Positions 32,256 through 40,417 are shown, numbered from the stretch's first letter. The stretch: DNA of 64,000 nucleotides from Streptomyces hayashii (GCF_024539815.1 NZ_JAHHIU010000099.1:1-64000), one strand, 5' to 3'. Program-made: numbers and translations. Notes: generated from the letters alone by a model not told the origin.

Positions 32256-33854
32256 TCAAGCCAGCGCGACGAGATCCGCGTAGTCGGAACCCCACAGGTC
32301 CTCGACGCCGTCGGGCAGCAGGATGATCCGCTCCGGCTGCAGCGCCTCGACCGCGCCCTCGTCGTGGGTGACGAGGACGACCGCGCCCTTGTAGGTGCGC
32401 AACGCGCCGAGGATCTCCTCACGGCTCGCCGGATCGAGGTTGTTGGTGGGCTCGTCGAGGAGCAGGACGTTGGCCGAGGAGACCACGAGGGTGGCGAGGG
32501 CCAGTCGGGTCTTCTCACCGCCGGAGAGGACCCCGGCGGGCTTGTCGACGTCGTCGCCGGAGAACAGGAACGAGCCGAGTGTCTTGCGGACCTCGACCAG
32601 ATCCAGGTCGGGAGCGGCGGACCGCATGTTCTCCAGGACCGTCCGCTCCGGGTCGAGGGTCTCGTGCTCCTGGGCGTAGTAGCCGAGCTTGAGGCCGTGG
32701 CCCTCGATGACCTCGCCGGTGTCGGGCTGCTCGGCGCCGCCGAGCAGCCGCAGCAGCGTCGTCTTGCCGGCGCCGTTCAGACCGAGGATGACGACGCGCG
32801 AACCCTTGTCGATGGCCAGGTCGACGTCGGTGAAGATCTCCAGCGAGCCGTACGACTTCGACAGGCCCTCGGCCATCAGGGGCGTCTTGCCGCAGGGGGC
32901 GGGCTCGGGGAAGCGGAGCTTGGCGACCTTGTCGGACTGGCGGACCGCCTCCAGGCCGGACAGCAGCTTGTCGGCACGGCGGGCCATGTTCTGCGCGGCG
33001 ACCGTCTTGGTGGCCTTCGCGCGCATCTTGTCCGCCTGCGAGTGCAGTGCGGCGGCCTTCTTCTCCGCGTTCTGCCGCTCGCGCTTGCGGCGCTTCTCGT
33101 CGGACTCGCGCTGCTGCTGGTAGAGCCGCCAGCCCATGTTGTAGACGTCGATCTGGGAACGGTTGGCGTCCAGGTAGAACACCTTGTTGACGACCGTCTC
33201 GACCAGGTCGACGTCGTGGCTGATGACGATGAAGCCGCCGCGGTAGGTCTTGAGGTAGTCGCGCAGCCAGACGATCGAGTCGGCGTCGAGGTGGTTGGTC
33301 GGCTCGTCGAGGAGCAGGGTGTCCGCGTCGGAGAACAGGATGCGGGCGAGCTCCACGCGGCGGCGCTGACCGCCGGAGAGCGTGTGCAGGGGCTGGCCGA
33401 GCACCCGGTCGGGCAGGTTGAGCGCGGCGGCGATGGTGGCGGCCTCGGCCTCGGCGGAGTACCCGCCCTTGGTGAGGAACTCCGTCTCCTGGCGCTCGTA
33501 CTGGCGCATCGCCTTGTCGCGCGTGGCGCCCGAGCCGTTGGCGATCCGCTGCTCGTTCTCGCGCATCTTGCGGATCAGGACGTCCAGGCCGCGCGCGGAG
33601 AGGATGCGGTCGCGCGCGAGGACGTCGAGATCGCCGGTGCGGGGATCCTGCGGGAGATAGCCGACCTCGCCGGAGCGGGTGACCTGACCGGCGGCCGGGA
33701 TGCCCTCACCGGCCAGGATCTTGGTCAGGGTGGTCTTGCCGGCGCCGTTGCGCCCGACCAGACCGATGCGGTCGCCCTTGGCCACACGGAAGGAGGCGTT
33801 CTCGATGAGGATGCGGGCACCGGCGCGCAGCTCGATGCCGGAGGCGGAGATCAC
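32256..33854 (-). CDS. ABC-F family ATPase
   Basis: 532 residues, two ATP-binding domains on one chain and no membrane segments. Walker A motifs are GRNGAGKT (near 34) and GLNGAGKT (near 352). Signatures are LSGGQRRRVELAR and LSGGEKTRLALA; Walker B/D-loops are DEPTNHLD and DEPTNNLD. The linker between them is charged and helical (RESDEKRRKRERQNAEKKAA), as in ribosome-acting ABC-F proteins. Such proteins bind the E-site and relieve stalled translation; some confer antibiotic protection. Start GTG 33854 has GGAG 8 nt upstream. Confidence 0.93.
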   Translation of the reverse strand: MISASGIELRAGARILIENASFRVAKGDRIGLVGRNGAGKTTLTKILAGEGIPAAGQVTRSGEVGYLPQDPRTGDLDVLARDRILSARGLDVLIRKMRENEQRIANGSGATRDKAMRQYERQETEFLTKGGYSAEAEAATIAAALNLPDRVLGQPLHTLSGGQRRRVELARILFSDADTLLLDEPTNHLDADSIVWLRDYLKTYRGGFIVISHDVDLVETVVNKVFYLDANRSQIDVYNMGWRLYQQQRESDEKRRKRERQNAEKKAAALHSQADKMRAKATKTVAAQNMARRADKLLSGLEAVRQSDKVAKLRFPEPAPCGKTPLMAEGLSKSYGSLEIFTDVDLAIDKGSRVVILGLNGAGKTTLLRLLGGAEQPDTGEVIEGHGLKLGYYAQEHETLDPERTVLENMRSAAPDLDLVEVRKTLGSFLFSGDDVDKPAGVLSGGEKTRLALATLVVSSANVLLLDEPTNNLDPASREEILGALRTYKGAVVLVTHDEGAVEALQPERIILLPDGVEDLWGSDYADLVALA

Positions 33855-34155
33855 GGACAGACTCCAGAGCGGGGGTCGTTGGCGGGATGGGCGGCTGAGG
33901 ACGTTCCCGCCGTCTAATGCGCGAGGAGAATGGCCATGACGCCAGTCTAACGGGACCGTGCAAGCACTTTTTCTGGGTCCAGGTGTTCGATCTCCCCCCG
34001 TCGCCGTGTTCTTCGCGGGCGTGCGGCTCCCCGGAAATCCCCTCCCGCGCTCCCCCGCCTGCGCCGATTCCTCGCTCCGGGGGCGTTGTCGGCGCCGGGT
34101 GCCAGACTGGGAGGCGGGTCGGGAATCCGGCTCGGATCACAAGGGAGTGACCGGC
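33855..34155. other. Divergent intergenic region, ABC-F / VOC protein
   Basis: 301 nt. It holds the mini-ORF at 33914-33937 on the ABC-F side, and a GGGAG ribosome site for the VOC gene near 34143. Nothing else was recognised. Confidence 0.4.
33914..33937 (-). CDS. Possible 7-residue leader peptide upstream of ABC-F
   Basis: On the minus strand ATG 33937 opens MAILLAH followed by TAG. A TAGACT hexamer ends 6 nt before the ATG, which would place transcription start at or near the ATG and make the mini-ORF leaderless. It lies 59 nt upstream of the ABC-F start. Leader peptides of this kind regulate some ABC-F resistance genes; here the assignment is speculative. Confidence 0.3.
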   Translation of the reverse strand: MAILLAH

Positions 34156-34569
34156 ATGGCAGCAACGAACGGCGGGCGTCCCAGCCTCTTCCCGACGGTG
34201 TTGTACGTCGACGCGAAGGCGGCGATCCGGCAGCTCACCGAGGCCCTGGGCTTCACGGAGCTGTCCGTGTACGAGGGGGAGGACGGATCGGTCATGCACG
34301 CCGAGCTGGCCCAGGGCAACGGCGCGGTGATGCTGGGCTCCAAGGGCCGCGGCGGCGTCTTCGACACGGCGATGAAGGGCGCGGGCCCGACCGGCGTGTA
34401 CGTCGTGGTGGACGACGTCGACGCACATCACCGGCGAGCGGTGGAGCACGGCGCGGAGATCCTGATGCCCCCGACGGACCAGGAGTACGGCTCGCGGGAC
34501 TACATGGCCCGCGACCTGGAGGGCAACCTCTGGAGCTTCGGCACGTACGCGCCCGAGATACCGGGCTGA
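34156..34569 (+). CDS. VOC superfamily (glyoxalase/bleomycin-resistance-like) protein
   Basis: 137 residues of one vicinal-oxygen-chelate domain pair: PTVLYVDAKAAIRQLTEALG then FTELSVYEGEDGSVMHAELA, and GVYVVVDDVDAHHRRAVEHG then SRDYMARDLEGNLWSFGTY. The second half ends in the typical RDxxGNxWSFGTY. Metal ligands are not obvious, so it may bind rather than transform a small molecule. GGGAG about 9 nt before ATG 34156 supports the start. Confidence 0.88.
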   Translation: MAATNGGRPSLFPTVLYVDAKAAIRQLTEALGFTELSVYEGEDGSVMHAELAQGNGAVMLGSKGRGGVFDTAMKGAGPTGVYVVVDDVDAHHRRAVEHGAEILMPPTDQEYGSRDYMARDLEGNLWSFGTYAPEIPG

Positions 34570-34618
34570 GCGGCCCGCGCGGGCCGGCCGCCACCCCGCG
34601 CCCGCCGCCGCAGCTCGG

Positions 34619-36055
34619 TCAGCTGCCCCCGGTGTGCACCTGGAAGGCGGCCCGGCGCACGGCCTTGGCCAGCGCCGGGTCGGGGTGCGCGGCGGCCAGC
34701 GCCACCAGCACCTGCACGGTGCGCGGATGCCCCACGGCCCGCACCTCCGTCAGCAGCGCCGGCACGGTCGGCTGCAGCGCGGACTCCAGGTGGCGTACGA
34801 GCATCGGCGCCTCGCCGTGGTCGGCGACGGCCGCGGCGGTGTCCACCCACAGCCAGGTGGCCTCCTGCCGGGTGAGCACCTCGTGGGCGTCCTCGGGGTC
34901 GACGCCGTCGTGCTCGGCGAGCCACAGCAGGGCGTACGGCCGCAGGGCCGGCTCGTCCACCACCGCGCGGACGTCGGGCTCGGCCGGAGCGCCCACGACG
35001 CGCAGCGCCTCGAAGGCGAGGCCGCGCAGCAGGGCGTCGTCCCCGCGGGCGGCCAGCAGCAGTTCGCTGACGGCGCTGCCGACGGTGCGGGCGGCGAGCC
35101 AGGCGCGGTACTCGGCGCGGGCCGCGTTGGGGCGCAGCTGGGCGCAGCCCCGGAGCATGGCCTCGGCCGACTGCTCGATGTTCCCGGCGGGGCTCTGCGC
35201 GGCGACGCAGATCTGCTCCAGCTTGACCCAGACCGCCCAGCTGCCCAGCGGGGTGAGGGTGGCCTGTGCGTCGCCGTAGGTGAGAGCGCCGACGGAGGCG
35301 AGGGCGCGCAGGGCCCAGTCGAGGAGGGGGGCGAGTTCGGTGTCCTGGGCGGGCTCGGCCGGCTCCACGTCGGCGGAGGTGACCGGGGCGAGCGGCGTCG
35401 CGGGCTCGGAACCGGCGCTGTAGGGGACCTCGCAGCGCTCGGTGCGCAGTTCGGTGACGCGCTGGCGCAGCAGGTCCAGCAGCTGTTCGACGGGGACGGG
35501 CCCGGCGGACAGCTGGAGGAAGGAGAGGACCTGGGGCATGGCCGAGACGACCTCGGCGACCGCGCCGGGCTCCTGGTCCTCCGGTTCCGGGGAGGCCAGG
35601 GACCAGGCGTCGAACAGGGCGACCCAGCCGCGCAGGACGGCGCTGTCGTCCCGGTTCCAGGCACGCAGCCGCCAGCCCGGGCGAGCGCTGTCGCCGTGCA
35701 CCTCGACCAGGCCGGCGAGCCGGGCGGTGTCCCAGTCGGCGCGGATCCGGTCGATGGTCAGGCCCAGATCGGCGGCGGCCCGCTGCGCGGTCGCCTCCGA
35801 GAGCGTGGCCTTGCCGTCGGTGGTCGCGGCGTCTCGGCCCGGGCCCAGGGCGTTGTCGGCCCAGCGGGCGACGCGGGCCGCGGCGGCCAGTCCGGAGCGC
35901 GCCATTCTGGCCAGCTCCGCGGGCGCCGGGGTGCCCTGCGGCGGGCGGGGTGCGGGGCGGCGCGGGCGCCGCTCGTTCACAGCTGAGGGGGCGGCGGCCA
36001 GGGGTCGCGGGCGGACGAGTCGAAGCCTGGAGTCGCGCGGGATACGGGACGTCAC
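34619..36055 (-). CDS. Large conserved hypothetical protein with winged-helix-like and helical-repeat parts
   Basis: 478 residues, soluble, not assigned to a known family. Residues 1-60 are basic and Pro/Arg-rich (RPRRPAPRPPQGTPAP). About 80-140 resembles a winged helix: LSEATAQRAAADLGLTIDRI then LAGLVEVHGDSARPGWRLRA. The C-terminal third is HEAT-like helix pairs (LLRGLAFEALRVVGAPAEPD, VLTRQEATWLWVDTAAAVAD, TVQVLVALAAAHPDPALAKA). The start GTG 36055 has GGAAGA upstream and is preferred to 36103, which has no ribosome site. A DNA-linked role is suggested by layout only. Confidence 0.7.
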   Translation of the reverse strand: MTSRIPRDSRLRLVRPRPLAAAPSAVNERRPRRPAPRPPQGTPAPAELARMARSGLAAAARVARWADNALGPGRDAATTDGKATLSEATAQRAAADLGLTIDRIRADWDTARLAGLVEVHGDSARPGWRLRAWNRDDSAVLRGWVALFDAWSLASPEPEDQEPGAVAEVVSAMPQVLSFLQLSAGPVPVEQLLDLLRQRVTELRTERCEVPYSAGSEPATPLAPVTSADVEPAEPAQDTELAPLLDWALRALASVGALTYGDAQATLTPLGSWAVWVKLEQICVAAQSPAGNIEQSAEAMLRGCAQLRPNAARAEYRAWLAARTVGSAVSELLLAARGDDALLRGLAFEALRVVGAPAEPDVRAVVDEPALRPYALLWLAEHDGVDPEDAHEVLTRQEATWLWVDTAAAVADHGEAPMLVRHLESALQPTVPALLTEVRAVGHPRTVQVLVALAAAHPDPALAKAVRRAAFQVHTGGS

Positions 36056-36207
36056 GGGTGCAGTCTTCCGGTTGACGGTCCGAAAACCCAAACGGAATGT
36101 CACGACGGGCCGGTGGACCGGTCGGCGTCCGGGGTGGATCGAGGCGGAGACGGCGCCTTCAGGCCAGTGGTACGGCCTTAAACGGAACCCCTGCGACCGC
36201 TCGGGCG

Positions 36208-36222
36208 GTCCGGCTGCCGGAC
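36208..36222 (-). terminator. Short GC-rich hairpin after the hydrolase gene
   Basis: GTCCGG (36208-36213) and CCGGAC (36217-36222) pair around CTG; just upstream on the plus strand ACCGC/GCGGT (36196-36209) forms a second small hairpin. They lie 5 nt past the hydrolase stop on the minus strand. Confidence 0.4.
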
Positions 36223-36226
36223 GGTC

Positions 36227-37363
36227 TCACATCAGCGGGGTCAGGAAGCGGCGCAGCGCCTCCTCGTAGGCGGCGGGGTCGGCGTTCCACATGGCGCCGT
36301 GCGGGGCGCCCGCCACGGTGTGCAGAGTGACGAGGTCGGGGCGGCGGGCGGCGAGACGGCGGGAGGCGCTCCAGGGGGCGACGACGTCGTCGGGCCCGTG
36401 CACGATCAGCGTCGGCACCCGCAGCCGGTCGGGGGCGGCGGCCGCGGCCACGGGGTCGCCGGCGCCGACGTGCAGGCCGGTGCGGCCCTCGGCGGCGCGG
36501 ACGGCGAGCGGCAGCAGCGCCCCGGGGGTGTGGCGGGCGGCGGCCAGGGCGCGCAGCGTCGTCCGCCAGTCGAGGACCGGCGAGTCCAGCACGAGCCCCG
36601 AGACGAGATCGCGCAGGCCCGAGTCGGCGGCCGCGCGCAGCGCCATGGCGGCGCCGGTGGACCAGCCGAGCAGGACGACGCGTTCGGCGCCGTAGCGCAC
36701 GGCGTACCGCATCGCCGCGTCGAGGTCGCGCCACTCGGTCGCGCCGAGGTGGTTCAGCCCGTCCGGCGGGCGGGGGGCGCCGAGGTCGCCGCGGTAGGCG
36801 AGGGCGAGGACGGGGAAACGGCGGCGGTGCAGGAAGCCCATGAGGTTCAGGGCGTGTTCCCTGGTGGCGCCCAGGCCGTGCACGGCGATCACCCACGTGC
36901 GACGGGCGCCGGGCACGAACCAGGCGGGCAGGTTGCCCAGTTCGCCGGGGACGTCGACGTCGGCGTGGTCGAGGCCGAGGGCGCCGCCCGGGTTGCCGAC
37001 GTGCAGGTTCGGGGTCAGCCAGACCGCGTCCCCGGAGTTCAGGGAGCCGTGGGTGACGCGTTCCAGGCGGCGCACGACGGTGTCGGCGGGGTGCGGGGCG
37101 GTGGGCAGGACGGGGCCGACGACCGCGTGCGAGCCGTTGCCCGACAGGCCGTAGGAGCCGGGGCGCAGGGCGGCCAGATGGCGGGTGACGGTGATCTGTC
37201 CGGCGGCCGTGCCGTGCACGGTGAGCCGGGGTTCGGTGGGCAGGGGCCGGCCGGGCGGCGCCTTCAGCGCGGCGTCGCTGGCGAACCGGCCGGCGGCGAC
37301 ACTGGCGGCGCCGGCGGCCAGGGCTGCGGTGACGGCGGCTGCCGTCGCTGTGACAGTGCGCAC
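36227..37363 (-). CDS. Alpha/beta hydrolase with N-terminal signal-anchor
   Basis: 378 residues. The N-terminus RTVTATAAAVTAALAAGAAS followed by VAAGRFASDAAL is a signal peptide or anchor. The hydrolase core has the oxyanion region VIAVHGLGATREH, the nucleophile elbow GWSTG, LDSPVLDW, and the late acid/His strands TLIVHGPDDVVAP and VAGAPHGAMWN, giving Ser, Asp and His of the triad. It resembles extracellular or membrane-attached lipases/peptidases of the BAAT or S9 type; substrate unknown. Start GTG 37363 has only a weak ribosome site. Confidence 0.85.
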   Translation of the reverse strand: MRTVTATAAAVTAALAAGAASVAAGRFASDAALKAPPGRPLPTEPRLTVHGTAAGQITVTRHLAALRPGSYGLSGNGSHAVVGPVLPTAPHPADTVVRRLERVTHGSLNSGDAVWLTPNLHVGNPGGALGLDHADVDVPGELGNLPAWFVPGARRTWVIAVHGLGATREHALNLMGFLHRRRFPVLALAYRGDLGAPRPPDGLNHLGATEWRDLDAAMRYAVRYGAERVVLLGWSTGAAMALRAAADSGLRDLVSGLVLDSPVLDWRTTLRALAAARHTPGALLPLAVRAAEGRTGLHVGAGDPVAAAAAPDRLRVPTLIVHGPDDVVAPWSASRRLAARRPDLVTLHTVAGAPHGAMWNADPAAYEEALRRFLTPLM

Positions 37364-37532
37364 CCGACCAGTGTCCAGGCCAACCCCGGCGGCGGCCAGT
37401 GGTACGCCGGCTCGGGTGACGCCCGGCCGGTCGGGTGCGGGGTCCGTGCGGGGGTCGCATCCCGGGGGTCGTCCTCGCCGTCCGCGCCCGGGGCAGGCGG
37501 TCCGTGCCCGGGGCAGGCGGTGCGGACGGCGA

Positions 37533-38297
37533 TCAGCGTCGCTGGCCGTAGCCCTGGAGACGGTGTGCCGCCTGCGCCGCCTGCTCCTCCGTCAGCAGGG
37601 TGGGGGTGCGCCCCGGAACCGACGAGGCCGTCAGCCACAGGCGGCACATCCACTCCAGTTGGGCCGTCCGGTCGTAGGCCTGGTCGAGGGTGGCGCCGTA
37701 GGTGAGGGTGCCGTGGTTCTGCAGCAGGCAGCCGGTGCGGCCGGCGAGCGCCCGGAGCACGTGCTCGGCCAGTTCCTCGGTGCCGTACGTGGCGTAGGGG
37801 GCGACCCGGACGGGGCCGCCGAGCGCGCCCGCCATGTAGTGGACGAGGGGGAGTTCCGGGAGGAGGGTCGAGACGGCCGTGGCGTGCACGGCGTGGGTGT
37901 GGACGATCGCCCCGGCGTCGGAGGCGCCGTATACGGCGAGGTGCATCGGCAGCTCGCTCGTGGGGACCAGGGCGCCGAGCACCTGGCGGCCGTCAAGGTC
38001 GACGCCGGTGACGTCCTGTGGGGCGAGCCGGTCGTAGGGCACCCCCGACGGGGTGACCAGCACGGTGTCGCCGACGCGTACGGAGACGTTGCCGGAGGTG
38101 CCGACGACGAGACCGTCGGTCACCGTGCGGCGGGCCGTCGCCACGAGCGCCTCCCAGGCCCGCGCCTCCTCGGGTGTCGCGCGCCTCCCCCGGTGCTCCA
38201 CGGGGCCCTGTCCGTCGTCCCCGGGATCCCGGGCGTCCGCCTGCTCGCGTCGCCCGGGATCCCGGGCGTCCGCCTGCTCGCGTCGCTGCTCAGCCAT
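37533..38297 (-). CDS. Class II aldolase/adducin family protein (fuculose-phosphate aldolase-like)
   Basis: 254 residues. The aldolase core starts at about 42: LVATARRTVTDGLVVGTSGN then VSVRVGDTVLVTPSGVPYD. Zinc-ligand histidines are in VHTHAVHATAV and the C-terminal LLQNHGTLTYG; Glu is in TSELPMHLAVY. Family members cleave L-fuculose-1-phosphate or ribulose-5-phosphate-type sugars. The first 30 residues hold a duplicated 11-residue unit RREQADARDPG from a 33-bp DNA repeat. ATG 38297 is used because AGGA lies 9 nt upstream. Confidence 0.9.
   Translation of the reverse strand: MAEQRREQADARDPGRREQADARDPGDDGQGPVEHRGRRATPEEARAWEALVATARRTVTDGLVVGTSGNVSVRVGDTVLVTPSGVPYDRLAPQDVTGVDLDGRQVLGALVPTSELPMHLAVYGASDAGAIVHTHAVHATAVSTLLPELPLVHYMAGALGGPVRVAPYATYGTEELAEHVLRALAGRTGCLLQNHGTLTYGATLDQAYDRTAQLEWMCRLWLTASSVPGRTPTLLTEEQAAQAAHRLQGYGQRR
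38221..38286. repeat. Perfect 33-bp tandem duplication in the aldolase N-terminus
   Basis: Copies 38221-38253 and 38254-38286 are identical. Each contains a CCGGGATCCCGG palindrome. The unit keeps frame and adds 11 residues to the leader of the aldolase. Confidence 0.9.
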
Positions 38298-38404
38298 GCC
38301 GTGATCCTGCCAGGACGCCACCGTCGCCGGGGCCGGACGCGGCCCTTGCGGACGCCCCGGCGGCGCGGGCCGGGAGGCGGACCGTCAACTGCCCACGAGG
38401 GCAC

Positions 38405-38440
38405 GGCGAACACCCCGGCGAACACCCCGGCGAACGACAC
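38405..38440. repeat. 12-bp direct repeats upstream of pit
   Basis: GGCGAACACCCC at 38405-38416 and 38417-38428, then a diverged copy GGCGAACGACAC at 38429-38440. On the minus strand each contains GTTCGCC, which is close to a PHO-box half-site but in the opposite orientation to the pit gene. Confidence 0.5.
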
Positions 38441-38456
38441 CGTGAAGCCGGTCCCA

Positions 38457-38478
38457 GTTCATCTTCCGTTCACCCGGA
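38457..38478 (+). promoter_or_regulatory. PHO-box-like direct repeat (PhoP operator candidate)
   Basis: GTTCATCTTCC (38457-38467) and GTTCACCCGGA (38468-38478) are adjacent 11-nt units matching the Streptomyces PHO-box pattern G(G/T)TCAYYYR(G/C)G, the second much better than the first. They end 47 nt before the pit start codon. Confidence 0.65.
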
Positions 38479-38525
38479 TTGCCTACGGTCGACGCACCAA
38501 TGACTTCGAACGATTGCCTGGGTAA

Positions 38526-39782
38526 ATGGAAAACTTCTCGCTGATCCTCGCGATTGTGGTCATCACCGCACTCGCGTTCGATTTCACGAACGGTTTCCAC
38601 GACACCGCCAACGCGATGGCCACGACCATCTCGACCGGTGCACTCAAGCCCAAGGTCGCGGTGGCGATGTCCGCCGTGCTGAACCTTGTGGGCGCCTTTC
38701 TCTCGGTGGAGGTCGCCAACACGATCTCCAAGGGTCTCGTCGACGAGACCGGCATCCGTCCCGAGGTCATCTTCGCCGCCCTGGTCGGCGCGATCCTCTG
38801 GAATCTGCTGACCTGGCTGGTGGGCCTGCCCTCCAGCTCCTCCCACGCCCTGATGGGCGGTCTGATCGGCGCCACCATCGCCTCGGCCGGCACGGGCGCG
38901 GTCCACGGTGACGTACTGGTCACCAAGGTCCTGCTCCCGGCGGTCGCGGCGCCGATCGTGGCGGGCGTCGCCGCGATGCTCGCGACCCGGCTCTCGTACA
39001 CCCTGGGCAAGAAGGCCGACGGCAAGGCCGCCGCCAAGGGCTACCGCACAGGCCAGATCGCCTCGGCCGGCCTGGTCTCCCTCGCGCACGGCACCAACGA
39101 CGCGCAGAAGACGATGGGCATCATCACCCTCGCCCTGGTCGCCGGCGGCGCCGTGGCCCCCGACTCCGACCCGCCCACCTGGGTCATCCTGTCGGCCGGC
39201 ATGGCCATCGCGCTCGGCACCTACCTCGGCGGCTGGCGCATCATCCGCACCATGGGCAAGGGCCTGACCGAACTCCAGCCGCAGCAGGGCTTCGCCGCCC
39301 AGACCAGCGCGGCCACGGTCATCCTGGCCTCCTCCCACCTCGGCTTCTCCCTCTCCACCACCCACTCGGTCTCCGGTTCGGTGATGGGCGCGGGGCTGGG
39401 CCGCAAGGGCGGCGTGGTCCGCTGGTCGACGGCGACCCGGATGTTCGTGGCCTGGGGGCTGACGCTGCCGGCGGCGGCCCTGGTGGGTGCGCTCGCCGAG
39501 ACGGTGACCGGCCTCGGCGACTGGGGCACGGCCGTCGTGGCCGCCTTCCTGATCGCCTCCAGCGCCGCGATCTGGAAGATCTCCCGGCGCGAGGTCGTCG
39601 ACGCCTCCAACGTCAACGACACCGAGGAGCCCGCGGGCGTCGTCACGACGGCGATCGCGGCCGTCGCCCCGCCCCCGGCGGGTTCCCTCGCCGACGATCT
39701 GACGGCGACCATCCCCTCTCCGGCGCCGACTCCGGCCCCCGAGCCCGTGGCCCCCGCCGTCCCGCCGGCCGCGGCCGTCTGA
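38526..39782 (+). CDS. pit: Low-affinity inorganic phosphate transporter, Pit family
   Basis: 418 residues, about ten transmembrane helices. The duplicated PiT signature is present: FDFTNGFHDTANAMATTIST near the start and SLAHGTNDAQKTMGIITLAL in the middle; PSSSSHALMGGLIGA and ASSHLGFSLSTTHSVSGS are the other conserved blocks. The Pro/Ala-rich 40-residue tail is not part of the fold. It transports metal-phosphate in symport with protons. The PHO-box-like repeat upstream suggests PhoP control. By position it fits S. coelicolor pitH2 as I remember it. Confidence 0.94.
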   Translation: MENFSLILAIVVITALAFDFTNGFHDTANAMATTISTGALKPKVAVAMSAVLNLVGAFLSVEVANTISKGLVDETGIRPEVIFAALVGAILWNLLTWLVGLPSSSSHALMGGLIGATIASAGTGAVHGDVLVTKVLLPAVAAPIVAGVAAMLATRLSYTLGKKADGKAAAKGYRTGQIASAGLVSLAHGTNDAQKTMGIITLALVAGGAVAPDSDPPTWVILSAGMAIALGTYLGGWRIIRTMGKGLTELQPQQGFAAQTSAATVILASSHLGFSLSTTHSVSGSVMGAGLGRKGGVVRWSTATRMFVAWGLTLPAAALVGALAETVTGLGDWGTAVVAAFLIASSAAIWKISRREVVDASNVNDTEEPAGVVTTAIAAVAPPPAGSLADDLTATIPSPAPTPAPEPVAPAVPPAAAV

Positions 39783-39816
39783 TCCGGCCCGACCGGCACG
39801 AAGGAAGAGAAGCATC

Positions 39817-40038
39817 ATGAAGATCGACTGGGCAGCCCTGGGCTCCGTCTTCGGCGTCAGCCTCGTGGTCACCGTGGGACTCGTGGCCCTGTTCACCCTC
39901 GGCGTCATGGGCCTGTCGCGCCAGGAACGCGCCACGGCGCAGGGCGGCTCGGCCACCCTCGCGGTGACGGGCGCGTACGCGTGCTTCGCGGCCTGCGCGG
40001 CGGCGGTGGCGTACGGGATCTCCCTGATCGTGGCCTGA
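39817..40038 (+). CDS. Small membrane protein co-transcribed with pit
   Basis: 73 residues with two transmembrane segments (LGSVFGVSLVVTVGLVALFT and TGAYACFAACAAAVAYGISL) and a short polar link containing SRQERATAQGG. It starts 34 nt after the pit stop with GGAAGAGAAG before the ATG, so it is probably an accessory subunit or regulator of the transporter. I know it only as a conserved hypothetical next to pit genes in Streptomyces. Confidence 0.8.
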   Translation: MKIDWAALGSVFGVSLVVTVGLVALFTLGVMGLSRQERATAQGGSATLAVTGAYACFAACAAAVAYGISLIVA

Positions 40039-40058
40039 CGGGCCATCGGGACGCCTCC

Positions 40059-40090
40059 GGGGTGCGGGACGGGTCACCGTCCCGCACCCC
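40059..40090 (+). terminator. 14-bp terminator of the pit operon
   Basis: Arms 40059-40072 (GGGGTGCGGGACGG) and 40077-40090 (CCGTCCCGCACCCC) pair perfectly around GTCA, 20 nt after the small membrane protein stop; TTCTCGTGTG follows. Confidence 0.85.
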
Positions 40091-40149
40091 TTCTCGTGTG
40101 ACCGCGGCGATCGCCCGCGTGTGGGGTTCTGCACACTCTCCCCTCGCAG

Positions 40150-40310
40150 GTCAACAGCAAGTTGACGGCTCTTCCGGGCCCGTGGTGGACTGCCCGGGCC
40201 ATGTACGGCGGCAGAAGAGGAAGCCGGTGTGAATCCGGCGCGGTCCCGCCACTGTCACCGGGGTAGTAACCCCCGGGAGCCAGGAACTCTCGCCGCGGTC
40301 TCGTCGAACC
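40150..40310 (+). ncRNA. Cobalamin (B12) riboswitch
   Basis: The sequence holds the conserved B12-aptamer blocks in order: GAAGCCGGTGTGAATCCGGC (40218-40237), CGGTCCCGCCACTGTCACCG (starting near 40239), then the B12 box GAGCCAGGAACTC (40277-40289) with GGGTAGTAACCCCCGG between. It lies directly upstream of the cobalamin synthesis operon, so adenosylcobalamin should repress cobD and the following genes. Boundaries are approximate. Confidence 0.95.
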
Positions 40311-40344
40311 AGGGCGTGGACACCCTGAGTGAGGACACATAGCC

Positions 40345-40413
40345 ATGTTCGGCTGCCCATCGAACGCCTCGCGCGTCACCCCCAGGCCGTCGCCCGCCCG
40401 TACGGCCGGCTGA
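40345..40413 (+). CDS. Possible 22-residue leader ORF between riboswitch and cobD
   Basis: ATG 40345 opens MFGCPSNASRVTPRPSPART-AG and stops at 40413, 4 nt before the cobD GTG. GAGGA at 40331-40335 is well spaced (9 nt) for this ATG, while cobD has no Shine-Dalgarno of its own. Translation of the short ORF may therefore deliver ribosomes to cobD. No homology is recognised. Confidence 0.45.
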   Translation: MFGCPSNASRVTPRPSPARTAG

Positions 40414-40417
40414 GCCG

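Noticed and set aside
38405..38440. Second canonical PHO box
   Set aside because: Spacing is 12 bp and the key A of GTTCA is G, so it is listed as a repeat only.
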